Positions 1-5,948 are shown, numbered from the stretch's first letter. The stretch is 6,300 bases of DNA from Candidatus Bathyarchaeota archaeon (GCA_030608925.1 JAUWDF010000048.1:1-6300), one strand, 5' to 3'. Made by a program: numbers and translations. Notes: generated by a model not told the origin, from the letters alone.

Positions 1-285
1 GAAATCGAGGTTATCTATCACTTAAACCGCGGTGGAAAAACCGAGCTCTCGCTGAAAGTTCGAGTGGCAAAGGATAAACCTGTCCTGCCAACTATCACTG
101 ATCTTATACCGGGCGCTACATTGTACGAGCGGGAAGTCCACGACCTCTTGGGAGTCACTTTCGAGAAGCATCAAGACTTGTCTCCCATCATTTTACCTGA
201 GGGCTGGCCTCCGGATGTCTACCCGTTAAGGAAGAAATGGACAGCTAAAAAGATCCAGGAGAAGGTCACACGGGAAGTGAAGTAG
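1..285 (+). CDS. Group 4 [NiFe] hydrogenase / complex I NuoC-like subunit (MbhK/EchD-like), 5' partial
   Basis: This is the C-terminal 94 codons of a 30-kDa complex I-type subunit; the frame is open to the first base, so the start lies upstream of the window. The family signature is seen as LYEREVHDLLGVTFEKH, followed by LPEGWPPDVYPLRKKW, which closely matches the complex I 30-kDa signature (ERE-x2-D, then H and a hydrophobic pair). A GTG at 64 is in frame, but clear family-like strand sequence (VIYHLN, ELSLKVRV) precedes it, so it is not the true start. In group 4 hydrogenases this soluble subunit sits between the small and large catalytic subunits and helps anchor them to the membrane arm. 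It ends in TAG, and the next gene follows two bases later. The order C-D-H-I matches mbhKLMN of Pyrococcus and nuo/fpo, not the ech order. Which hydrogenase subtype it belongs to is inferred from the next gene. Confidence 0.9.
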   Translation, partial: EIEVIYHLNRGGKTELSLKVRVAKDKPVLPTITDLIPGATLYEREVHDLLGVTFEKHQDLSPIILPEGWPPDVYPLRKKWTAKKIQEKVTREVK

Positions 286-287
286 TG

Positions 288-1376
288 ATGACTCATCGCA
301 CTATTCGTATCCCGTTTGGACCACAACACCCTGCTCTAAAAGAACCTGAGAATTTCATGTTTGAGATTGAAGGTGAATACGTTGTTGGCGTTAAACCGCG
401 CATCGGTTATGTTCATCGAGGAATCGAAAAGGCAATAGAAGGCCGGACATTCATCCAAAACCTCTACCTAGTTGAGCGAATATGTGGGATATGCTCACAC
501 GCACATACAACCTGTTATACTCAGGCCATCGAGGAGGTCTTGGGCGCTAAAATACCTCCTAGAGCCAAGTTTATTAGAACAATCATCGCGGAACTTGAAA
601 GAATTCACAGCCACTATCTCTGGATAGGGTGGGCTGCACATGAAATCGGTTTTGAAACCCTTTTTATGTATCTGTGGCGCGACCGGGAAATAGTTATGGA
701 CTTGCTGGAGCTGATTTCTGGAAGTCGTGTACATTACGCCATGAACACCATCGGAGGCGTGCGAAGAGACCTACCGCCAGAAATGGTGGAAAGAGTCAGG
801 AAAGGCCTCGATGTCTTGGAAGATAGGACAAAATACTACAAGAAAATCGTAATGACCGAACCAACAATCTCGAAAAGAACAGCTGGAATCGGTAAACTGA
901 AGCCAAGAGACGCCTTAGCATTGTGCGCAGTTGGACCAACCTTACGTGCCAGTGGAATCAAGCGCGACGTTAGAGCGGATGATCCTTACATTGCCTATGA
1001 TGAAATCCCGTTTAATGTCATAACCCATAATGGATGCGATGTTATGAGCCGACTCTTTGTAAGATGCGACGAAACCTTTGAAAGCATAAGCATAATCCGT
1101 TATGCTATGGACCACCTGCCCAAAGGAAAGATTAGAATCAAGGTTCCAAGAAAAATCCCTGAAGGTGAAGCTGTTTCTAGAGTTGAGGCACCACGAGGAG
1201 AACTTATTCACTATGTAAAAACAAATGGGACTACAAAGCCGGAACGATATAAAGTCAGAAGCCCAACCTTAGGAAATATCCCGTCTCTCTGCAAAATGCT
1301 CGTTGGAGGATATATCGCTGATATACCAATCGTCATAGCTGGAATAGATCCATGCTTCAGTTGCACTGACCGATAG
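288..1376 (+). CDS. Group 4 membrane-bound [NiFe] hydrogenase large (catalytic) subunit, MbhL/EchE/NuoD-like
   Basis: This is the catalytic subunit, reducing protons with electrons from ferredoxin through the Fe-S subunits, at the cytoplasmic face of a membrane complex. It has 362 residues from ATG 288; an in-frame GTG at 285 overlaps the upstream TAG, but ATG fits better, with GTGA at 277-280 as a short ribosome binding site. Visible motifs are IGYVHRGIEK (39-48), the L1 nickel-ligand motif RICGICSH (Cys66, Cys69), ELERIHSHYLWIG, NTIGGVRRD, and the L2 motif DPCFSCTDR (Cys356, Cys359) at the very C-terminus. All four cysteines are present. They are lost in true Nuo/Fpo subunits, so this is a hydrogenase rather than a dehydrogenase. 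The protein ends exactly at the Arg after L2, with no C-terminal extension. A homologous extension survives in the -1 frame just downstream, which suggests a frameshift at the maturation site. The subtype (Mbh versus Ech-like) is uncertain. Confidence 0.92.
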   Translation: MTHRTIRIPFGPQHPALKEPENFMFEIEGEYVVGVKPRIGYVHRGIEKAIEGRTFIQNLYLVERICGICSHAHTTCYTQAIEEVLGAKIPPRAKFIRTIIAELERIHSHYLWIGWAAHEIGFETLFMYLWRDREIVMDLLELISGSRVHYAMNTIGGVRRDLPPEMVERVRKGLDVLEDRTKYYKKIVMTEPTISKRTAGIGKLKPRDALALCAVGPTLRASGIKRDVRADDPYIAYDEIPFNVITHNGCDVMSRLFVRCDETFESISIIRYAMDHLPKGKIRIKVPRKIPEGEAVSRVEAPRGELIHYVKTNGTTKPERYKVRSPTLGNIPSLCKMLVGGYIADIPIVIAGIDPCFSCTDR

Positions 1377-1447
1377 GTCTTGGTCACGTAAGAAACAACA
1401 AGCAGTGGGTTTGGTGGGGCGAAGATTTGGGGGGGGTACGCAGTTAA
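1373..1447 (+). pseudogene. Displaced C-terminal tail of the hydrogenase large subunit (-1 frame)
   Basis: Reading one base back from the end of the large-subunit gene gives about 24 codons, beginning IGLGHVRNNK, then QWVWWGEDLGGVRS, and ending in TAA at 1445-1447, which abuts the ATG of the next gene. Placed after SCTDR, this aligns without gaps to the cleaved tail of E. coli HycE as I recall it (MTVVDVRKKK..., with V, R, K, V and L in register). It is therefore probably the ancestral C-terminal extension, separated by a one-base indel near 1374. No canonical slippery heptamer is seen at the junction, so programmed frameshifting is not favoured. In the original frame only VLVT follows the TAG before TAA at 1389. 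An assembly error is a real alternative. Confidence 0.6.
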
Positions 1448-2413
1448 ATGGTGCCGGAAGGCGTAGTGGCTCTCCTGGAGATTCTCCTATTTCCAGGGTT
1501 CCTCTTCCTCATAGCTTTAGCCTTCTTCTATGAGTGGATAGACAGAAAACTCCTTGCTAAGCTTCAAAACAGGTACGGTCCACTCTACACAGGTCCTTCA
1601 GGCCTGCTTCAGCCCTTCGCGGACTTCATTAAGTTGCTCTCTAAAGAAGACATTACACCTAAAGCAGCAGACAAGCTTATGTTTAGTTGCGCACCACTGT
1701 TGCTGCTGTCTTTTCCCCTCTTAGCGTTATTCCTCGTCCCTGTCAATGGTTTGACAGCCCTCATCAGCTTCGAGGGCGACTTGGTTTTTCTGATGTTTTT
1801 GTTCACCTTGATAGCAGTCACCATTTTCATCGCTGGCTGGAGCTCAGTAAACAGGTTTAGCACGGTTGGGGGCGTAAGAGCTGCATTCCAGATGCTTGGA
1901 TATGAGATTCCAATGACTCTTGCAATGGTTGGTCCGACAATTGGGGCTAGAACCTTGTCCATCAGTCAAATTGTGGGTTGGCAGTCTCACAACGCAACTT
2001 GGTTCATCTGGCTTCAACCTATCGGCTTCGTCATATTCGTTATTTGCCTGCTGGCGGAGCTGGAGTTTATCCCATTTGATGCTCCAGAGGCAGAAACAGA
2101 GATCGTAGCCGGATGGTCCACCGAATACAGTGGACGGAAGCTGGCGTTGATTCGACTGGGAAAGGATGTGGAGCTTGTGCTCGCTGCGTCGCTAATTACC
2201 TCATTGTTCCTGGGTGGTCCCAGCAGTCCATTGCCGATTCCGGCGATTGTAGTTTTTCTCCTCAAGACAACTCTTGCAGTTGTGCTTCTTACGATCTTGC
2301 GGGCGTTATTTGCAAGATTTCGTATCGACCAGATGATTGTTGTAGCGTGGAAGTACCTGATACCGATAGCCATTCTACAGATGGTACTGATTCAGCTTGG
2401 TTTGGGAAGGTGA
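1448..2413 (+). CDS. Hydrogenase membrane subunit, NuoH/MbhM/EchB-like (complex I subunit 1 family)
   Basis: This is an integral membrane subunit that links the catalytic module to the ion-translocating arm. It has 321 residues and about eight hydrophobic segments, the first at roughly residues 6-28. Both family signatures are visible: GLLQPFADFIKL (52-63) with the preceding QNRYGP, and PFDAPEAETEIVAG (209-222), whose acidic residues belong to the proton-channel entrance in complex I. The length is normal for the family. The frame has a stop (TAA 1445-1447) immediately before ATG 1448, which fixes the start. A run of eight G (1429-1436) lies about 11 bases upstream and may serve as ribosome binding site, or the gene may be translationally coupled to the tail reading frame that ends at that TAA. 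It is followed after 13 bases by the ferredoxin subunit. Confidence 0.93.
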   Translation: MVPEGVVALLEILLFPGFLFLIALAFFYEWIDRKLLAKLQNRYGPLYTGPSGLLQPFADFIKLLSKEDITPKAADKLMFSCAPLLLLSFPLLALFLVPVNGLTALISFEGDLVFLMFLFTLIAVTIFIAGWSSVNRFSTVGGVRAAFQMLGYEIPMTLAMVGPTIGARTLSISQIVGWQSHNATWFIWLQPIGFVIFVICLLAELEFIPFDAPEAETEIVAGWSTEYSGRKLALIRLGKDVELVLAASLITSLFLGGPSSPLPIPAIVVFLLKTTLAVVLLTILRALFARFRIDQMIVVAWKYLIPIAILQMVLIQLGLGR

Positions 2414-2426
2414 CAGGGACTTGGCG

Positions 2427-2759
2427 ATGGTAAGAGAACTACTCAAGCATTTGTTCAGGAGCCCTGCCACCTCAAAGTACCCATTTGAAAAAAAAACGTC
2501 TTTTAAGGCCGTTAGGGGAAGACCCGTCTGGGACATGAAGCGATGTACTGGATGCAGACTTTGCTTCAGAGACTGCCCTTCTGGGGCTATTGAGATGGTG
2601 GGCAAAGGATCGGAAGCGGAGTTTAAACACCATCTTGATCGATGCCTATTCTGTGGGCAATGCGAGGAGGTCTGCCCTGTGGACGCAATTGCTATGACTG
2701 ATGAGTTTGAGTTAGCCAGTTACGATCGAGCTGGAATGATCATAGAGTTTAAAAGGTAA
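2427..2759 (+). CDS. Hydrogenase ferredoxin-like subunit with two [4Fe-4S] clusters, NuoI/MbhN/EchF-like
   Basis: This is an electron-transfer subunit of 110 residues that would pass electrons from reduced ferredoxin to the small subunit and the NiFe site. It has two classical cluster motifs: CTGCRLCFRDCP (Cys40, 43, 46, 50) and CLFCGQCEEVCP (Cys73, 76, 79, 83), each with the Pro after the fourth Cys. ATG 2427 is chosen because AGGGA (2415-2419) lies seven bases upstream. TTG 2421 with GGTGA at 2409-2413 is an alternative that adds only two residues. The frame is open to a TTG at 2397, but that would overlap the previous gene with no family support. An unbroken run of nine A at 2488-2496 lies inside the gene and is in frame. 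This is the last gene of the operon; T-rich sequence follows and the next gene is unrelated. Confidence 0.93.
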   Translation: MVRELLKHLFRSPATSKYPFEKKTSFKAVRGRPVWDMKRCTGCRLCFRDCPSGAIEMVGKGSEAEFKHHLDRCLFCGQCEEVCPVDAIAMTDEFELASYDRAGMIIEFKR

Positions 2760-2782
2760 GAGCATGCGCCTTGGCAAGTCCA

Positions 2783-2812
2783 GAGATGTTAATGCTCTTC
2801 CTCTTCATTTAT
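2783..2812 (+). terminator. Probable T-rich terminator of the hydrogenase operon
   Basis: A weak hairpin, AGAG (2783-2786) with CTCT (2795-2798), runs into pyrimidine-rich sequence (CTCTTCCTCTTCATTTAT) that starts about 35 bases after the ferredoxin stop codon. Archaeal termination often needs only a T-rich tract. The change of gene function after this point supports an operon end. Confidence 0.35.
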
Positions 2813-2869
2813 CTGACTGAGCTAGCCTCTAAGGTGTTTATTGTGTTACTGACTGAGTTCCCTCTTACG
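2813..2869 (+). repeat. Short imperfect direct repeat, two copies
   Basis: CTGACTGAG is identical at 2813-2821 and 2849-2857, and the similarity extends loosely over about 20 bases through a CCTCT segment in each copy. The copies start 36 bases apart. Function is unknown; the position just after the hydrogenase operon suggests a transcript end or a leader element. Confidence 0.4.
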
Positions 2870-3145
2870 TACTTTCGCGTCGCCTAAGATGGATGCGCGT
2901 GCAAATATGCTTCGGTTATGCAAAACGCTACTCTAAGAAGATGGCATTCAAACAGAAAAAACCGATGCATGCATGCGTTTAAGCGTAGCCATCAGCCTTG
3001 ACTTGGGGGTGCAGAGTAACTTAGGCACGCCTCCCCAAACTTCATATCCCACTCATTCACCTTTGGGGGCTTATGCCGCGCGCAATACCTGTGCTCAGAT
3101 TCGAGACATCTTCTCTAGATACGCAGAGTGTGTTTGCGCACGCGC

Positions 3146-3150
3146 AGGTG
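3146..3150 (+). promoter_or_regulatory. Ribosome binding site that decides the start at 3156
   Basis: AGGTG lies five bases before ATG 3156, a good archaeal Shine-Dalgarno. The family's nucleotide-binding motif begins about ten residues after this ATG, the usual distance for this enzyme class. This favours 3156 over the upstream in-frame ATG at 2973. Confidence 0.65.
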
Positions 3151-3155
3151 TCAAA

Positions 3156-4523
3156 ATGCATGAAGTAGAACATACGATAGAAGCTTTAGTTCTGGCTGCA
3201 GGTGAAGGAAGCAGATTAAGAGGTTGCACAAAACATAAGGGTCTCCAACCAGTTGCAGAAATCCCATTACTCGGTAGAGTTCTTTGGGGCTTAAAGCAAG
3301 CAGGAGTGAAGAAAGTCTTTGTAGTTGTGGGGTACGAGGGACACAGTATACGGAAGGAAATCGGAGAAGACTATCGGGGACTTGAAATCAGTTACATAAC
3401 AGCGCGAGACTGGGAAAGAGGGAACCTGTACTCTTTCATGGCGGCCAAAGGAATTTTCCAAAAGGAATTTCTACTCTGTATGGGTGACCACATCTTTGAC
3501 CCTCAACTAGTAAAATCTCTTATGAAAGCCAAACTTGAAGATGTTCTAGTTCTTGCTACAGACAAAAAATGTTATTCACATGATGACACGAAAGTGCAAG
3601 AGAGAGACGGTAGAATTCTCAGCATTGGGAAAAAACTGGATAGTTGGAATTGCGTGGATACGGGTTTCTTTCTGTGTTCACCTAGGATGTTTGACTATGG
3701 TGCAAAGGTAATGGAAACAGGGGCATCAGAACTTGCTGACTGTGTTCGACTTGTTGCCACAGATGGATCTGCGCGAGTAGTCGATATAACTGGTAAACGC
3801 TGGGTGGATGTGGATACAAGAAGCGACGTCAAAAGGGCAAGGAAGCTTGTTGCTGAGCAATCCCAGAAAGGACGTGGACCATCCGACTTTGTTGCTCATT
3901 ATATCAACCGACCGATTGAGAATAAAATCATCTATCTTCTTTCTGATTCTTCGATAACCCCGAATCAGGTATCTATATTCGTGAATGTGCTGGCATACAC
4001 TGTGACTGCTCTGTTTCTCCTCGGCCACCTCTTAGCCGGAGGGATTCTAACGTTCGCAGTAGGTGTAGTGGATGGTCTAGATGGGAAGCTGGCGAGGATA
4101 CATGGTTGCGAAACAAAACTGGGTCGTATGGAACATGTGTTTGATCTACTGTACGAGTTTTCATGGCTCATAGCGTTAGCTTTCTTTCTGAGTCGCAGTC
4201 TAGGTTCAACGCCGTTGATGGTTGCTGCGTGTTCCATAACTTTCATTGCGTTCTACAGGTTTTGCTATGACCAGTTTGGAAGGGCTACGGGAGTTAGTTT
4301 GGATGTTTACGGGTCGTTTGAACGTGTTTTTCGTAGAGTGGCAGGAAGAAGGAACATCTACAACGTTTACATCCTGGTAGGAGTCCTTCTAGGAGTGCCG
4401 TTTTACTCTCTGATGGGAATCTTGTTGCACTCTGCGTTGACAGCAGTGGTCTACGCTTATAGAGCAGCAGTTCACTTACACGCAGCTGATGAAGTTGGCA
4501 TGCGCAGGCAGGGAGCTTCTTAG
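3156..4523 (+). CDS. Bifunctional nucleotidyltransferase / CDP-alcohol phosphotransferase (IPCT-DIPPS-like)
   Basis: 455 residues in two fused domains. Residues about 8-235 are a MobA/COG1213-type nucleotidyltransferase: LAAGEGSRLR (13-22), KHKGLQPVAE, GNLYSF, and the metal-binding MGDHIFD (Asp111). Residues about 245-440 are a CDP-alcohol phosphotransferase with about six membrane segments and the motif DGLDGKLAR (Asp306, Asp309). The same fusion in Archaeoglobus fulgidus makes CDP-inositol from CTP and inositol-1-phosphate, then condenses it with inositol-1-phosphate to phosphorylated di-myo-inositol phosphate, a compatible solute; that role here is inferred. Another CDP-activated head group, for example for lipids, is possible. 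The second half of the motif reads GRMEHVFD instead of G-x3-D-x3-D: best alignment puts Glu326 at the third acidic position and Asp330 at the catalytic base, one residue closer than usual. Start chosen by AGGTG five bases upstream. It appears monocistronic. Confidence 0.85.
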   Translation: MHEVEHTIEALVLAAGEGSRLRGCTKHKGLQPVAEIPLLGRVLWGLKQAGVKKVFVVVGYEGHSIRKEIGEDYRGLEISYITARDWERGNLYSFMAAKGIFQKEFLLCMGDHIFDPQLVKSLMKAKLEDVLVLATDKKCYSHDDTKVQERDGRILSIGKKLDSWNCVDTGFFLCSPRMFDYGAKVMETGASELADCVRLVATDGSARVVDITGKRWVDVDTRSDVKRARKLVAEQSQKGRGPSDFVAHYINRPIENKIIYLLSDSSITPNQVSIFVNVLAYTVTALFLLGHLLAGGILTFAVGVVDGLDGKLARIHGCETKLGRMEHVFDLLYEFSWLIALAFFLSRSLGSTPLMVAACSITFIAFYRFCYDQFGRATGVSLDVYGSFERVFRRVAGRRNIYNVYILVGVLLGVPFYSLMGILLHSALTAVVYAYRAAVHLHAADEVGMRRQGAS

Positions 4524-4583
4524 CTGTTCTTCATATGTAAAATGATGCGTGCTCACGTCTGAGAACGGCACTACATTTTAGCT

Positions 4584-4650
4584 CGCGCGCGCGTTTCTCT
4601 TCGCGCTTTTTCTCTCTCTTCTGTCCTTCTTTGTCATTGGCTTTTTCTTG
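4584..4650 (+). terminator. GC hairpin plus long T-rich tract after the bifunctional gene
   Basis: GCGCG (4589-4593) pairs with CGCGC (4602-4606) across an eight-base loop, followed at once by TTTTT (4607-4611) and then about 40 bases of mostly C and T. The 5' arm is part of a (CG)5 tract at 4584-4593. It lies 60 bases after the stop codon and has the form of an intrinsic terminator; the T-tract alone would suffice in archaea. Confidence 0.6.
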
Positions 4651-4767
4651 GGGCTTTTACCTATACCGAATTAATTCACGACGTAACGAGGTTATGGCAG
4701 AGCACCATTAAACCTACAGTCAATACGAGCGCGCGATATTTTATGAAGACCAACCCTCCAACCCGCA

Positions 4768-4782
4768 TCGAAAGATATATAG
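4768..4782 (+). promoter_or_regulatory. TATA box with purine-rich BRE for the MscS gene
   Basis: GATATATAG is preceded by CGAAA, a typical archaeal BRE-like purine run. Initiation about 25 bases downstream would fall near 4803, giving a leader of roughly 50-60 bases before the coding region. It is the clearest TATA element upstream of a protein gene in the window. Confidence 0.55.
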
Positions 4783-4798
4783 CCGTTTAATTTGGCTA
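4780..4798. promoter_or_regulatory. Inverted repeat between the TATA box and the predicted transcription start (possible operator)
   Basis: TAGCC (4780-4784) and GGCTA (4794-4798) are perfect inverted arms around a nine-base AT-rich centre. The site overlaps the last bases of the TATA box and runs to just before the predicted start, a common place for repressor binding in archaea. The short arms make chance a real possibility. Confidence 0.3.
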
Positions 4799-4835
4799 GA
4801 TTACAGTTCATAAATTAGAGATTGTTCGATAAATC

Positions 4836-4843
4836 GGGAGGGA
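4836..4843 (+). promoter_or_regulatory. Perfect Shine-Dalgarno upstream of the MscS gene
   Basis: GGGAGGGA contains the full GGAGG core (4837-4841). It is 24 bases from the nearest conventional in-frame start, TTG 4866, which is too far, but only nine bases from an in-frame ATA at 4851. See the MscS gene for the consequence. Confidence 0.55.
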
Positions 4844-4865
4844 GAAATACATATTCGAAGAGTAT

Positions 4866-5645
4866 TTGACGACTGAAAACTTACTTCTTATCGCAACTGG
4901 AGCAACAATTATCGTTGCCATAGTTATTGCAGATCGGGTAATCCGCAGAGCCATTACCAAATACTCACAAAAATTAAAGATGGAGAAACATGGTGAGAAC
5001 ATTCTAAAGCTAATTGCGAGAATTGTCGTTTCTGCAGCCGGTCTAGTTGCATTGCTCTCTTTTTTTGGTGTACCTACTGATTGGTTCATAGGAGTCTCAG
5101 CATTAACTGGAGCAGCGATCGGGTTTGCATCTACACAGACCGTGGGGAACTTCTTAGCTGGATTTTATCTTATGATCTCCCGACCATTTATGGTTAGTGA
5201 TTATGTGAGGATTGGTGATACAGAAGGAGAAATTCGAGAGATAACCATTAACTACACGAAAATATACTCGCCTACATACAACATAACTGAGATACCGAAT
5301 AGGAGAGTATTGGATAGCACCATCCTCAACTATTCGTACAAAAAAAACATAATCGATTACTCATTTCCTATGGGCTTTCCCCACCTGGAAAATATGCCTA
5401 ACACAGATCTAATTGAGCACTGCATCAAACCAGCTATTGAAACATTCTATAGTAGATACAAGGATTTTCTCCCGAGGAAGCCTGAAGTGAGCATGTCCAA
5501 AATGGACCGACTCGAACGGAGCTTTCTAATAAGAATGTTCTTTCCCGAAGGAAAAATAGAAACTTTCTATAACCTCCAACCAGAACTCATGCAAGACATA
5601 GTGGATAGATGGGATGCTCGCAAAGCAGGGAAAAGCGCTCAATAA
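4866..5645 (+). CDS. MscS-family small-conductance mechanosensitive channel
   Basis: This membrane channel opens under bilayer tension to release small solutes during hypo-osmotic shock. It has 259 residues from TTG 4866, slightly shorter than E. coli MscS (286). Three membrane helices lie at about 5-24, 48-68 and 77-103. The third is the pore-lining helix, rich in Gly and Ala (SALTGAAIGFASTQTVGNFL), and ends in the family's RPF (106-108). The beta domain follows: VSDYVRIGDTEGEIREITINY, then the EIPNRRVLDSTILNYS stretch typical of MscS. The rest is the mixed alpha/beta cytoplasmic cage. The start is uncertain: the frame is open back to 4833, reading sensible residues FEEYL before TTG, and the only good Shine-Dalgarno suits ATA 4851, which would add five residues. 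The gene has its own TATA box and seems monocistronic. It lies downstream of a possible compatible-solute synthase, which fits an osmotic role. Confidence 0.92.
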   Translation: MTTENLLLIATGATIIVAIVIADRVIRRAITKYSQKLKMEKHGENILKLIARIVVSAAGLVALLSFFGVPTDWFIGVSALTGAAIGFASTQTVGNFLAGFYLMISRPFMVSDYVRIGDTEGEIREITINYTKIYSPTYNITEIPNRRVLDSTILNYSYKKNIIDYSFPMGFPHLENMPNTDLIEHCIKPAIETFYSRYKDFLPRKPEVSMSKMDRLERSFLIRMFFPEGKIETFYNLQPELMQDIVDRWDARKAGKSAQ

Positions 5646-5735
5646 TCTCTTGAGAACAAGGCAAGCGCAGACATGATGCATTGAAAGTACGCCTGAGCCG
5701 TTTGTGCATCTTGCCATGCTAAGCCAGTGAAAAAA

Positions 5736-5875
5736 CGCTCGCATATTGATAGACCGCCCCAAATTCATAGCGAATAACGAGAAGATTTACACCGTTGCCA
5801 TTTCACTTTGCATACGGTTCTGCGAGCATGCTTTTTCGTTCGGGATTATGGACCAGCCCCAATTTGGTAGCGAAT
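5736..5875. repeat. Diverged direct repeat, two copies of about 40 bases
   Basis: Copy 1 (5736-5775) and copy 2 (5837-5875) share CGYTCG, then GACC, GCCCCAA, a TT pair and TAGCGAAT in the same order. The best alignment needs one- and two-base gaps that break codon phase, so the similarity is at DNA or RNA level, not protein. A shared CATGCT (5716 and 5827) with an A- or T-run before each copy hints at a longer original unit. Confidence 0.5.
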
Positions 5876-5906
5876 GCAATGCCTGTACTTGCAGATTAAA
5901 AACTGA

Positions 5907-5948
5907 CAAGGGGAAGTTTGCAGGAGAAATCTCCGCTTGTTCCCCCTG
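5907..5948 (+). ncRNA. Compound hairpin, possible structured RNA
   Basis: GGGGAA (5910-5915) pairs with TTCCCC (5940-5945). Inside are a small GTTT/TTG internal loop, a GC/GC pair (5920-5921 with 5935-5936), a bulged A and GGAG/CTCC (5923-5926, 5931-5934) closed by an AAAT tetraloop. Outside, two further pairs (5907-5908 with 5947-5948) follow an A/C mismatch. The shape resembles a guide-type hairpin with an internal pocket, and an ACA lies at 5959-5961, but it is farther from the stem than in H/ACA RNAs. No family is assigned; the strand is assumed. Confidence 0.3.

Larger units (their letters stand above)
2760..3155. other. 396-base intergenic/leader region
   Basis: I see no convincing gene here. 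The frame of the following gene is open from ATG 2973, giving 61 extra codons, but that stretch is Ser/Thr/Cys-mixed, lacks family resemblance, and includes the alternating tract CGCGCGC (3077-3083), which otherwise occurs only in non-coding parts of this window. Other contents are the T-rich operon end, a direct repeat starting CTGACTGAG at 2813 and 2849, a poor TATA candidate (AAATAT, 2903-2908) and a triple ATGC at 2965-2976. If AAATAT is the promoter, the next gene has a leader of over 200 bases. Confidence 0.5.
4524..4850. other. Intergenic region before the MscS gene
   Basis: About 330 bases without a supported gene. In order it holds the hairpin/T-tract terminator (4584-4650), a non-descript stretch with a second alternating tract GCGCGCG (4729-4735), a TATA box (4773-4782), an inverted repeat (4780-4798) and a strong Shine-Dalgarno (4836-4843). 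Confidence 0.6.

Noticed and set aside
495..734. Open frame on the - strand inside the large-subunit gene, with similar ones at 942-1211, 1609-1962 and 2014-2373
   Set aside because: Antisense shadows of strongly supported genes, with no domain or ribosome binding site of their own.
1374..1391. Pyrrolysine-type read-through of the TAG at the end of the large subunit
   Set aside because: In-frame reading continues for only four codons before TAA, and TAG also ends two other genes here. The -1 frame, not the same frame, carries the homologous tail.
4542..4562. ATGATGC followed by CTGA, resembling C and D' boxes of a C/D guide RNA (also at 5673-5696)
   Set aside because: The C box is imperfect in both, and no C' or terminal D box with flanking stem follows at the right spacing.
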